This document shows, in pieces, positions 16,515 to 25,358 of a stretch of 64,000 nucleotides of DNA; the stretch's first letter is position 1, and every line of letters starts with the position of its first letter. Under the pieces are notes generated by a model. The model saw only the letters and a list, made by a program, of their open reading frames with translations, searched no databases and was not told the origin of the DNA. A program made the position numbers and the translations under genes. The stretch comes from Oceanidesulfovibrio indonesiensis (lineage in GTDB: Bacteria; Desulfobacterota; Desulfovibrionia; Desulfovibrionales; Desulfovibrionaceae), in NCBI RefSeq assembly GCF_007625075.1, contig NZ_QMIE01000004.1, forward strand, positions 124,001 to 188,000. The letters run 5' to 3'.

Positions 16515-16542
16515 ATAATACCAAATCCATCGACTTCATCAA
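16515..16542 (-). promoter_or_regulatory. Predicted promoter of sbtA-sbtM
   Basis: On the minus strand TTGATG (16542-16537) is followed after 16 bases by TATTAT (16520-16515), about 57 bases before the sbtA start. It lies between the ppsA-side terminator (16585-16622) and sbtA, in a locally AT-rich stretch, so the locus appears to be its own transcription unit. Confidence 0.6.
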
Positions 16543-16584
16543 TAGAGAATGCGAAACTATCTCCGATCCGCAAAAAATACCCAT

Positions 16585-16622
16585 AAAAAACGCCCCCCGG
16601 CCATGGAGCCGAGGGGCGTCAT
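16585..16622 (-). terminator. Intrinsic terminator of the PEP synthase-like gene
   Basis: A GC-rich stem (GACGCCCCTCGGC with GCCGGGGGGCGT) ends in a run of six T on the minus strand, 27 bases past the stop at 16649. Confidence 0.88.
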
Positions 16623-16648
16623 TGTCTGCTTTCGCCTGGCGTGCAGCG

Positions 16649-19600
16649 CTACCAGATGTCCTTCTTGCGCTGCTCCTCCAGGGCCTTGGCCTGCTCCTCG
16701 AAGCTGGCGAATCCGGCCTGATGGAGGGCATCTTCAACGGTTCGCTCCCAATCCCAGTTGGCGTAGATCACGGCCTTGTGGAAGTGCTTGCGGAAAGTCT
16801 CCATCTCGGATCGATAGAAGGACTCCTTGGAAGTGTCCAGGTTTTCGCGCAGTTGCTCGTGCAACCGCGCCAACTCGCCTTCGTACCACTCCATGAAGTC
16901 CGAAGGCGTCTTGTACTTCTTGAGAATGTGCTCGTAATTGTGCGTCTTGAGCGTAGTTTTGAGGCGCTCCAGATACTTCTGGGAAAGCCACTTGCCCAAA
17001 CCGGACACGGCGATGTTTTCCTTCTCGATGTCGGCCATGTCGTGCTTGGTCTGCTCGTAAGTGTCCGGCACCACGGAGGCTGAAACAATGCCCGCGATGG
17101 CCACCAGCCCTCGCAGGATGACGGAATTGGATACGCCTTGGCCGCAGAAGCCGACCTTCTTGCCGTACATCTGCCCGGTGAAGATAGTGACCAGGATGGC
17201 CCAGATGACGCCCGGGTCCTCTTCGTCATAGATGTGGCCGAGGCGTGCGTTGTCGCGGTCCGTGGCCAGCACCATCTGGGTCATGTCGTTGGAGCCGATT
17301 GAAAAGCCGTCGAACTCCTCGATGAACTGCTTGGCGAGAATTGCGTTGGATGGGATCTCGCTCATGAGGATGATCTTGAGCCCGTCCTTGCCGCTCTTCA
17401 GGTTGTGGACCTGCTCCACGTAGCGCTTCATGGAGCGGGCTTCCTCCAGCGTGCGCACGAAGGGAAACATGAGCTGGAGATTGGTGCCGCCGAATACGCC
17501 GCGCGCGAGTTTGAATGCCTCAAGCTCCCAATCGTGGATATTACGGGACACGCCACGGTACCCGAGCATGGGGTTGTCTTCGACCTCCTCGAAGAGAGCG
17601 CCGCCGATGAGGTTGCGATACTCGTTCGATTTGAAGTCCGTGGTGCGGTAGACGATGGGCTTGCCGTAGAAAGCCATGGCGAAGAGCGCAAGGCCCTGGG
17701 CCAGAGTCTGCGTGTAGTGCTCGCGGCCAGTGCGGTAGCCGCGGGTGGTGATGACCTCGCGGATTTTCTGCGGCACGCTGCGCAGATCTTCCATGGCGGA
17801 GAGCAGCCCCACCTTCTGCGCCACGTCGCGACGCAGATTCTTGATCTTCTCTATGGTTTCCTGGACCTCGGGGACGTCCTTGATCCGCTCCACCTGCTCG
17901 CGGATGGTGGATTCGATCTCCTGGCGCCGCTTGAGGGTGTCCGGATCCTTGCCTGTGAGTGTGGCGAGCTCGTCCTTGTAGCCCATGATCAGCGCCACAT
18001 GCTCGGCGAGGTCTACGGAGGTCTTGAGCTCGTCTATACGCCGGGTGGCCAGGGAGACGTACTCGTCCAGCTTGCGATCCAGCTCGCGGAGCTCGCGATG
18101 GATGGCCAGGACCTCGTCCGTGGAGCGGGAAATCTCACGCTCGGTCAGGGCCTCCAGCTCATTGGTCAGGCCGGTAATCAGGCCCACGTAGTGACGCAGC
18201 TTCATGTCCAGGGTGACCACGCCGGCGGCCATCTGCTCGCGAATAATCTTGGTGAGCTGCTGCTCCAGGTCGCGCAGGCGCACATCCACCACCTGGTCCA
18301 GGCGGCCTTCGTCATAGGCCTCCAGGGCCAGCGGGTGTACGGCGATGTTGCCGAGCATGAATTCGGCGCGCAACAGGCCCACCTCGAAGTCAGGCACCTC
18401 GCGAAGACGCGAGAGGAACATGGACTGGCCCACATCGGCCAGGATCAGACCGACTTTGGTCTTGGTCCGGGGCAGCTCGTCCACGTTTATCTCGCCGCCC
18501 ACCTCGGCCAGGGGCAGCAGGCCGCGGTAGACCTTGCCCCCGGAGCCGTCCACCGTGATTTCCTGACCATCCAGAGCTCGCAGGAGCTCCAGCCGGCCGA
18601 TGCCGATGACGGCGGGGATGCCCAGCTCCCGCGAGGTGATTGCCGCGTGGGAGGTGTCGCCGCCTACGTTGGCGAGAATTGCGGAGGCGATGCGCATGCC
18701 GGGGACCATGTCCGGATCGGTGCGGTCCGCGGCGAGGATGTCGCCCTTGTTGATCTTGTTGAGCTCCAGAGCCGAACGCAGGAACTTCACCTGGCCCTGG
18801 CCTGCGCCGCGGGAGGCGCCATTGCCTTCCAGCAGGAGTTCCGCGTTCTTGGTGGCCTTTTCCTCAACTTCGAGGCGGCGCATGAAAATGGTGTGCGGAT
18901 GGAGTTCGAACTCTTCGTTCCAGCGGGTCTCGGGCCGGGCCTGCACGAACCACAGCCGGTCGGCCGCGTCGATGCAGAACTCGGTGTCCATGATCATGCC
19001 GCCGTACGCCTTGGAAATGGCGCGTACGCCCTTGGCCACGTCCTCGGCCTGCGCCAGGGAGAGAGACCAGCGGAACATCTCGTTGTCCGGCACGGGCACA
19101 ACCTTGGTGCCGCCTTTGGCGTCGTATACGATCTTCTTGTCCTTGTGGCCCATCTGACGGATGACCACTTCGGAGAGGTCGTCGCGCTGGAAGACGTAGA
19201 ACTTGTCCGGCGTGACCATGCCGCCGACCACGGCTTCGCCAAGGCCATAGCTCGCATCCATGGACACGAGCTCCTTGCGGTCGGTGCCGCGGCAACCGGT
19301 GGCCGTATCGGCGCTGAAAGCCGTGCCCGAGATGATCGGATTGATCATGCGCATGATGCAGACCGAGAGCGAAGTGTTCTCGATTGCCCATTCGCGCTTG
19401 GCTTTTTCGGCAATGGCGTCGTCGCCCGTGGATTCGGCTTTGGCGATGGCGTCCAGAATAGCCTCGCGGCGATAGGTCATGGAGCGAAGGTTGTAAGCCG
19501 AAGCGCAGTCCCAATGGTAGGCTTCCACGCAATGCTGCTCGCCCACGATGTTCAGGTAGGTGTCCTGCAATCCGGCGAAAGCTTTCTTACGGCTGTCCTC

Positions 19601-20257
19601 CCCCGCGGCGGAAGAGCGCACGGCCACGGGTTCGTCCTCCAGGCCGGCTTCCTTGCAGATGGAGGCATAGGCGGCGCGAACAGCCTTTTCCACATCGGGC
19701 GGCACCTGCACCGAAAGGATGGCGACCTGCACGAGCACACTGCGTTTGCGCAGCTGGTCGATGCCCTCGGGCGAAGTGGCGAAACCTTCCACCACGTTAT
19801 TGATGAACGTGCGCATCCTGACCTGGCTGGACTCGCTCGCCGACGCACTGGTGGCGGACTTCACCTCCGCGCCCAGCCGACGAACAAATTTCTGCAGGAA
19901 CTCCGGATCCTTGTTGATGTCCGGATCCGCCCAGTTGATGCGATTGTATTCCTTGTTCACCGCCTGGCGGATGAGTGTGGCGTTGACCTTGGTTTCGTCG
20001 AGGAGTTTGTGGAAAGCCTTGGAGGATATCGCCCGAAACTGAGGCGCCCGGATTCCTTTGACCTGGCTGATGATCGCCGTGTTGTAGTTCTTGCCGCCGA
20101 CGAGCAATTCGCCCTCTTCGCCAAGAGCCACAATATCAGCGCCGTTCAATACGAGTTGACTCCGGATGTTCTCCAGTTTGGCCTCGTCTATTGCGGGGGT
20201 CTGATTTTTCTCGGTTTTATTGGAAGCCTTGGACTTGTCGTCCTTGGGTTTTGCCAT
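16649..20257 (-). CDS. Enlarged phosphoenolpyruvate synthase-like protein with a coiled-coil insertion
   Basis: PEP/pyruvate-utilising enzyme of the PpsA/PPDK group, predicted to make PEP from pyruvate and ATP. At 1202 residues it is about 400 longer than E. coli PpsA. Order: Lys-rich N-terminus, ATP-grasp-like nucleotide domain (PVAVRSSAAGEDS, GLGEAVVGG), the swivelling phosphohistidine domain (GGDTSHAAITSRELGIPAVIG), then the PEP barrel, which is split by about 180 charged, heptad-rich residues (about 655-838). The barrel resumes at RGYRTGREHY and keeps SEIPSNAI, IGSNDMTQ and the catalytic Cys in GFCGQG (about C1038). All catalytic motifs are intact. It lies downstream of pyruvate carboxylase on the same strand. 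Confidence 0.85.
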   Translation of the reverse strand: MAKPKDDKSKASNKTEKNQTPAIDEAKLENIRSQLVLNGADIVALGEEGELLVGGKNYNTAIISQVKGIRAPQFRAISSKAFHKLLDETKVNATLIRQAVNKEYNRINWADPDINKDPEFLQKFVRRLGAEVKSATSASASESSQVRMRTFINNVVEGFATSPEGIDQLRKRSVLVQVAILSVQVPPDVEKAVRAAYASICKEAGLEDEPVAVRSSAAGEDSRKKAFAGLQDTYLNIVGEQHCVEAYHWDCASAYNLRSMTYRREAILDAIAKAESTGDDAIAEKAKREWAIENTSLSVCIMRMINPIISGTAFSADTATGCRGTDRKELVSMDASYGLGEAVVGGMVTPDKFYVFQRDDLSEVVIRQMGHKDKKIVYDAKGGTKVVPVPDNEMFRWSLSLAQAEDVAKGVRAISKAYGGMIMDTEFCIDAADRLWFVQARPETRWNEEFELHPHTIFMRRLEVEEKATKNAELLLEGNGASRGAGQGQVKFLRSALELNKINKGDILAADRTDPDMVPGMRIASAILANVGGDTSHAAITSRELGIPAVIGIGRLELLRALDGQEITVDGSGGKVYRGLLPLAEVGGEINVDELPRTKTKVGLILADVGQSMFLSRLREVPDFEVGLLRAEFMLGNIAVHPLALEAYDEGRLDQVVDVRLRDLEQQLTKIIREQMAAGVVTLDMKLRHYVGLITGLTNELEALTEREISRSTDEVLAIHRELRELDRKLDEYVSLATRRIDELKTSVDLAEHVALIMGYKDELATLTGKDPDTLKRRQEIESTIREQVERIKDVPEVQETIEKIKNLRRDVAQKVGLLSAMEDLRSVPQKIREVITTRGYRTGREHYTQTLAQGLALFAMAFYGKPIVYRTTDFKSNEYRNLIGGALFEEVEDNPMLGYRGVSRNIHDWELEAFKLARGVFGGTNLQLMFPFVRTLEEARSMKRYVEQVHNLKSGKDGLKIILMSEIPSNAILAKQFIEEFDGFSIGSNDMTQMVLATDRDNARLGHIYDEEDPGVIWAILVTIFTGQMYGKKVGFCGQGVSNSVILRGLVAIAGIVSASVVPDTYEQTKHDMADIEKENIAVSGLGKWLSQKYLERLKTTLKTHNYEHILKKYKTPSDFMEWYEGELARLHEQLRENLDTSKESFYRSEMETFRKHFHKAVIYANWDWERTVEDALHQAGFASFEEQAKALEEQRKKDIW

Positions 20258-20346
20258 GGGCGTCCTCCTCCTTGGGCGCGCTCATCGAGACCGGGACCTG
20301 CCCTTCCCGACCCCGAGCATTGCAAATTGATATGACGGGATACGGA

Positions 20347-20375
20347 CGGCCGATTCGGAAACCCCGAACCGGCCG
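20347..20375 (-). other. Hairpin between the pyruvate carboxylase and PEP synthase-like genes
   Basis: CGGCCG (20347-20352) and CGGCCG (20370-20375) enclose TTCGG/CCGAA, forming a strong stem in the 190-base gap. No T-run follows on the minus strand. A TATAAC box (20392-20387) lies just upstream on that strand. It may be a leader structure or attenuator for the PEP synthase-like gene. Confidence 0.4.
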
Positions 20376-20447
20376 CTCGAATTCATGTTATATTCATGTA
20401 GCGTTTTCGCCTCGGGTTCGTCAATTCTCCACGGCATAAGGAACGCA

Positions 20448-23400
20448 TCAAAGGGCCGCTTCCTCGCCAAGGCGTTCGCCGCAATGCGCACAGTAGCGGC
20501 AGGCCACGTCCATCAAGGGTTTGTCGCAGGTGGGACAGGTGATCGGTGCGGGCTCAAGCTCCACAATGAGTTCGCCGCCCTTCACCGGAACCATCTGACG
20601 GTCTTCCGAGTATTTCGCGGTCTTGATGACACGCTTCACCCTGCCGTCCACCGGCGCCAGCACTGCCTTCTCCTGCTTCATGATGGAAATGTTGAAGATT
20701 TCCTCGCCCTTTTTCACCAGATCGCCGGGGCTCACATACATAACCCACAGGTCTCCGCTGCCGGGCGAGCCTATGTGGTACGGGTTCGAGGAGTCGGCCA
20801 TTTCCACGCCCCCGTCCATCATGGTCTCCACTTCGCAGACCTTCACCTCGTGATCGAGGATTTCATGGTCCAGCGTGTAGCGCACGGTGCTCATGCCGTG
20901 GTCGTCCGGACGGGAGATGCGCAGAATGGTCATGCTGTGCGGCTTGCCGTCCGAATCATTGAACTGGACCTCGTGCCCGACCTCGGCTCCTTCGAACCAC
21001 ACGTCCAGGGGCAATTGATTCGGATCGCCGAACTCGTCGTGGAAACGAATCGTGTTCAGCGCATCGCCCGGGTGGTTCAGGTAAATGACGAACTCCTCTT
21101 CGCTGGGCTCGCGCTGCAGGTGGCTGCGCAACGCTTCGCGCTCGGCTTCGAGGTCCATGTCCTCCAGGAACTCCAGGGGGGACAACTCGGTGCGCGCGGC
21201 AAGTGCTTTCTTGTAGTCCCGGCCAAAGGCGCTGCGGTAAACCCAGTCCGGCGGGAATCCGAGCGGCAGCCGGCCGTACTTGCCCAGCAGCAGGTCGCGG
21301 AACGCGTCGTTGGAGTCCTGATAGATCATCAGGGCCGGTGCGTTGCCGTCCGGATCGATCTTCTGATCGGGATTGTTCACCACGCCTTCGAGCACGTCCA
21401 GCAGAGTGAGCACCTCCTCCTCGCCACCGCGCTGGTAGGCGTGCGTCACGGCCAGAAACGCTGTATTCCAGGTGATCTGCGAGCCGGGGGTGACGTCGTG
21501 ATAGCGTACGATTTTGCGCGTGCCAGCCAAAAAGCGCAGCATGTAGGGCAGGAGGTGGATGTACCCCTGCTGCATGGCGCCTTCCTGGGACGAAGACGTG
21601 GCGCCGCCGGGCATGGCGTGCTCCACCACGTCATAGTCTATGCCCTGGAAGTACGGCGCGGTGTAGCGATCGTAATACGGCATGATCTGCTTGAGCACGA
21701 AGTTGCACTGGCGGATCATCCCCTTGTTCAGATTCGTTTTCAGACCGAGTTCGTCCTCGATGTACGCGGCTGTGGAGAGCACGTCGCCCTGGCCGTACCA
21801 GCGAACGGTGGAGCCGATGGCCGTATCAACTATATGGGCCCCGGCCTCGGCCGCGGCGCCCACGGCCGGAACGAAGAGGCCGTCCGTGTAGTGCCGGTGG
21901 TAATGCAGCACCAGCTCCGGCCATTTCCTGCGCAAGGCCTCCACCAGGGCGCGGATGAAACGCGGCGGGCACATGCCGGCCATATCCTTGAGGCCCAGGA
22001 TGATGCGTTTGGACGCCTCGGTGACATTCACGCCGGCCACATCGGCCACCATTCGCAGAATCTCCTCGGTCACGCCGAGGTAATGGTCCACGTCGAATCC
22101 GCGCGCCCACGAAAGGGAGATCGCCGGTTCGAAGATGTTCGCCCTGGAGTCCAGCACAACCTCGGCAAAGGCGCGCATGTTCTCGATGTGGTTCAGGAAG
22201 TCGAAGCAGCGGATGACGTCGTAGTGTTCGTTGACCATCTCGCCCGTGAGCCGCATGAGGTTCTTGGGCTGGGGCTTGTAGCCGAGCACGTTGGTAGAAC
22301 GGATGAGAATCTGCTTGAGCGACTTGGGCGCGAACTCGTTCCACTTCTTCGCTTCGGTGAAGGGGTAGGTCATGTTCGCGAGCATGGCCACGTGGAAGTG
22401 GGCGCCGCCGCCGTTTTCCAGGGAGAAGAAGCGGCAGTTGTCCAGATACGGACCCATCAGTTCGTCCTCGGCCAGACGGAAACGGTTGCCGCTGTTGGAC
22501 TGTGTGATGTCCCGGGCCGTGGTGTCCGTGAAGTGGACGTAGCCGGAGTCGCGCACGAAATCGAGAATGGCCTGCCGGTCCCCGCGCGGATACGGCGTTG
22601 CCTCCTTGCTCTCAATCCTGGGCAGAACCATGTCGAAGTTGGGCAAGCGCGGGGTCTCGCGGGTGCGGTACTCCCCGTACTTGATGTATGGGTTGTGCCC
22701 CTTGGCCGAAATTTCCGCCACGAGCCGCGACAGACGGGTCGCCTCGGATTCCACGTCCAGATAGTTGTATATCTCCGGATGCTCGGCGATGAACATGGTG
22801 CTGTACTCGCCCTTCTGGAACACCGGATGGTTGATGACCTGGCGATGGAACGGAATGGTGGTCTTGATGCCCCCGATGAAGTACTCGCGCAGAGCGCGGT
22901 TCATCACGGCAAGGGTTTTGTTCCATGTGGAGCCGTAGGTGATGAGCAAGGATCCGGCCGAGTCGTACTGCGAAGGGAATTCGTACCCGGCGGCAATGCA
23001 CGAATCGAGGCGCACGCCGGGACCGCCCGTGGAGATGTAGCGGGTGATGACGCCGGAGTTGGGTTCGAAGTTCTTTTTGGGGTCCTCGCAGTTGATGCGC
23101 ACCTGCATGGCATGCTGAAGGGGCTTGGTAGCCTCCTCATTGAAGCGCAGTTCACCATCGAACGCTATGGCGATCTGTTCTTCCACGAGGTCCACGCCGT
23201 AGCGACATTCGGTGATGCCATGCTCCACCTGCAACCGGGTGTTGGCCTCGATGAGATATGGCGCCCCGCTGCCGTCCACGAGAAACTCCACCGTGGCCAG
23301 GGAGTAGTAGTCCACGGCCTTGACCAGCCGGATGGAATACTCCTTGAGCCGCTCGCGCAGTTCCGGAGTCATTCCCGGCCAGGGCGAAGGCGTGATCTCG

Positions 23401-24149
23401 ATGAGCTTCTGGTGGTTGCGCTGTACTGAGCAGTCGCGTTCGTCGAAGGCGAAGACGTTGCCGTACTTGTCGGCGATGACCTGGATCTCGATGTGGCGGA
23501 TGTCCGTGAGCATTTTCTCCACGAATAGCCGCGGATTGCCGAAGGATGCCTTGGCCATGGCCGAGGCTTTCTCGAACGCGTTTTCCAGTTCCTTCTCGCC
23601 GTGCACGGCGAAGATGCCGCGGCCGCCGCCGCCGCCTTCGGCCTTGAGCATGATGGGAAAGCCGATTTCCTGGGCCAGGCGGCGCGCTTCGGGGATGTCC
23701 ACCGCGCCGTCGGATCCGGGCACCACGGGCACGCCCAGTTCTTTGGCCAGCTGTCGTAGCGCCACCTTGTTGCCCAGCTTGCGCATGGGTTCGGACCAGG
23801 CGCCTATGAAGCGGATGCCGGCCTCGTCGCATAGTCTGGGGAAGTCTTCGTTTTCGGACGCAAAGCCCCAGCCGGGGTGGATGGCCACGATGCCGCGGGC
23901 TTTGGCCTTGCGAATGATGAGTTCTATATCCAGGTATGCGCGCGGGTCTTTGCCCAGCAGCAACAGTTCCTTGGCGCCGGAGGTGGAGGGGGAGGTCTTG
24001 TCCACCTCGGTGGCGGTCATGATCGGGATTGCGTCGAAACGCTCATAGATGGAACGCAGAATACGACGAGCCGGGATGCCCCGGTTGGCCACGAGAATGG
24101 GCTGGCCCTTGATCTCTTCCTGTACCTTCTGAAAAGACTTGATTGACAC
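20448..24149 (-). CDS. pyc: Pyruvate carboxylase, single-chain, with C-terminal zinc ribbon
   Basis: Makes oxaloacetate from pyruvate, bicarbonate and ATP. The 1233-residue order is biotin carboxylase (ATP-grasp with KAEGGGGGRGIF, IQVIADKYGNV, EANTRLQVEHGITE), carboxyltransferase (HFTDTTARD, then AMPGGATSSSQ), PYC/OADA domain and a biotinyl domain. Two oddities: the biotin site reads SIMKQEK (K1158) rather than AMKM, and after the biotinyl domain there is a five-cysteine zinc-ribbon tail (C1205, C1208, C1217, C1220, C1223). The carboxyltransferase start also lacks the usual RDAHQSLLATR text (RDITQSNSGNR here). A biotin ligase gene lies upstream. Confidence 0.9.
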   Translation of the reverse strand: MSIKSFQKVQEEIKGQPILVANRGIPARRILRSIYERFDAIPIMTATEVDKTSPSTSGAKELLLLGKDPRAYLDIELIIRKAKARGIVAIHPGWGFASENEDFPRLCDEAGIRFIGAWSEPMRKLGNKVALRQLAKELGVPVVPGSDGAVDIPEARRLAQEIGFPIMLKAEGGGGGRGIFAVHGEKELENAFEKASAMAKASFGNPRLFVEKMLTDIRHIEIQVIADKYGNVFAFDERDCSVQRNHQKLIEITPSPWPGMTPELRERLKEYSIRLVKAVDYYSLATVEFLVDGSGAPYLIEANTRLQVEHGITECRYGVDLVEEQIAIAFDGELRFNEEATKPLQHAMQVRINCEDPKKNFEPNSGVITRYISTGGPGVRLDSCIAAGYEFPSQYDSAGSLLITYGSTWNKTLAVMNRALREYFIGGIKTTIPFHRQVINHPVFQKGEYSTMFIAEHPEIYNYLDVESEATRLSRLVAEISAKGHNPYIKYGEYRTRETPRLPNFDMVLPRIESKEATPYPRGDRQAILDFVRDSGYVHFTDTTARDITQSNSGNRFRLAEDELMGPYLDNCRFFSLENGGGAHFHVAMLANMTYPFTEAKKWNEFAPKSLKQILIRSTNVLGYKPQPKNLMRLTGEMVNEHYDVIRCFDFLNHIENMRAFAEVVLDSRANIFEPAISLSWARGFDVDHYLGVTEEILRMVADVAGVNVTEASKRIILGLKDMAGMCPPRFIRALVEALRRKWPELVLHYHRHYTDGLFVPAVGAAAEAGAHIVDTAIGSTVRWYGQGDVLSTAAYIEDELGLKTNLNKGMIRQCNFVLKQIMPYYDRYTAPYFQGIDYDVVEHAMPGGATSSSQEGAMQQGYIHLLPYMLRFLAGTRKIVRYHDVTPGSQITWNTAFLAVTHAYQRGGEEEVLTLLDVLEGVVNNPDQKIDPDGNAPALMIYQDSNDAFRDLLLGKYGRLPLGFPPDWVYRSAFGRDYKKALAARTELSPLEFLEDMDLEAEREALRSHLQREPSEEEFVIYLNHPGDALNTIRFHDEFGDPNQLPLDVWFEGAEVGHEVQFNDSDGKPHSMTILRISRPDDHGMSTVRYTLDHEILDHEVKVCEVETMMDGGVEMADSSNPYHIGSPGSGDLWVMYVSPGDLVKKGEEIFNISIMKQEKAVLAPVDGRVKRVIKTAKYSEDRQMVPVKGGELIVELEPAPITCPTCDKPLMDVACRYCAHCGERLGEEAAL

Positions 24150-24206
24150 GTTCTTCTGTCTCCTTCGCGGGGTGTGGCATGGCGCTCAGCCGGCGCACCG
24201 ATCACA

Positions 24207-24223
24207 AGGCGTGAAACACGCCT
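24207..24223 (-). other. Short perfect hairpin upstream of pyc
   Basis: AGGCGTG and CACGCCT form a 7-bp stem with an AAA loop in the 143-base gap between the biotin ligase gene and pyc. No T-run follows. Role unknown. Confidence 0.35.
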
Positions 24224-24292
24224 CGCGACGGCCCCGTGCTGCAGGACCTGTCTATGGGGTTCTCGTCTCGGGGCGCGCTGCACCTGAAAGAA

Positions 24293-25273
24293 TCAGGATG
24301 CGAGGGGAGTCAGCTGCGCCGATGAGAAGGTCTTCTCACCGTCATCGAAAGCGATGCGGATAGCCCCGTGAACAGTGAGCCCTACTATTCTTCCCGTGCG
24401 TTTGTCAAAATTCTCTTGCTCGGCGGGAACCGACTCCTGCCGGACGAGAACAGGCCGATCCTTCCAGGCCAGACGAGCCTCGGCGCGCTCCACGAGCTCG
24501 GCCGCGCTCGACGCAGCAAGCTCCTCGTAAATTCGTTGCGCCGTCCCCGCCACGGACAGCCAGATTGCCAGCGGACCGGCGCGTCTCTGACCGGCTGGAG
24601 TACTGGTGACCAGACACCCGGCCGGCACGGCGTAGCCGTCCCTCAGGGTTTCCTCAGGCGGGGCCTGATGCAGATTGACGCCTATGCCGGCCACAAGCAC
24701 GCCGCCTCGCTCCTCCAGCAGCACTCCGCCTATCTTGAGGCCCCATCCGCCCTCATCCTCCGGGCATTTCATCAGCACCAGATCGTTGGGCCACTTGAGC
24801 TCAATTTCCACACCCAGTCGGGCAAACGCCTCGGCCAAAGCCACGCCGACAGCGATGGACGCGAGCTCGTCTCCGGGACCTTTGGACGACGGAATACGCC
24901 ACCCCACGTACATGTTGCCCTCGGGCGAGTGCCAGCCCCGCCGCAGCTGCCCACGGCCGGACCACTGGCTTGCCGCGATCACCGCGTCCCACTCGCGCAA
25001 TGCGCCGGACGCCGCCAATTCACGGCAGACATCCAGCGTGGAGGAGACAGAACCGAACACGAGCATACGCGGCATGTCGCCACCATTGCCCAAGTCTGCG
25101 GCGACGCACTCTCCGGAAAGCCCCTGCGGGCAGGCTGCGTCGAGCCATGGCCCGTACACCACCATATCGTCAGCCCACCCCACCGGCGGCGCGGACCAGT
25201 CGAATGGTTTTGCGATTGCACCGAGTGCGTCTGTCTCCTCTCCGTCCGCGCCCATCCATACAAGTATCGACAT
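24293..25273 (-). CDS. birA: Biotin--[biotin carboxyl carrier] protein ligase
   Basis: Activates biotin as biotinyl-AMP and attaches it to a target lysine. The catalytic core motifs are clear: GRGQLRRGWHSPEGNMYVGW (about 120-140), KWPNDL, KIGGVLLE and GIGVN, followed by a C-terminal SH3-like segment (TGRIVGLTVHGAIRI). The 326-residue product from ATG 25273 has about 70 N-terminal residues that do not look like the DNA-binding domain of E. coli BirA, so it is probably not a repressor. It is immediately upstream of, and on the same strand as, pyruvate carboxylase, its obvious substrate. Confidence 0.88.
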   Translation of the reverse strand: MSILVWMGADGEETDALGAIAKPFDWSAPPVGWADDMVVYGPWLDAACPQGLSGECVAADLGNGGDMPRMLVFGSVSSTLDVCRELAASGALREWDAVIAASQWSGRGQLRRGWHSPEGNMYVGWRIPSSKGPGDELASIAVGVALAEAFARLGVEIELKWPNDLVLMKCPEDEGGWGLKIGGVLLEERGGVLVAGIGVNLHQAPPEETLRDGYAVPAGCLVTSTPAGQRRAGPLAIWLSVAGTAQRIYEELAASSAAELVERAEARLAWKDRPVLVRQESVPAEQENFDKRTGRIVGLTVHGAIRIAFDDGEKTFSSAQLTPLAS

Positions 25274-25358
25274 GCTGACTATTCCGTTTTCGTTTTCGCT
25301 CGCCCTGGAGCACAAGTTCGCCCTTCCGGGTCGCTCGCGCTCGTGCTAGGGGGAGCGC

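Noticed and set aside
17405..20335. A 976-codon open frame antisense to the PEP synthase-like gene
   Set aside because: It lies opposite a gene with all catalytic motifs, has low-complexity His/Gly/Val-rich text typical of antisense frames in GC-rich DNA, and no family match.
20385..23429. A 1014-codon open frame antisense to pyruvate carboxylase
   Set aside because: Same reason: a GC-rich shadow of a well-supported gene, with no domains.
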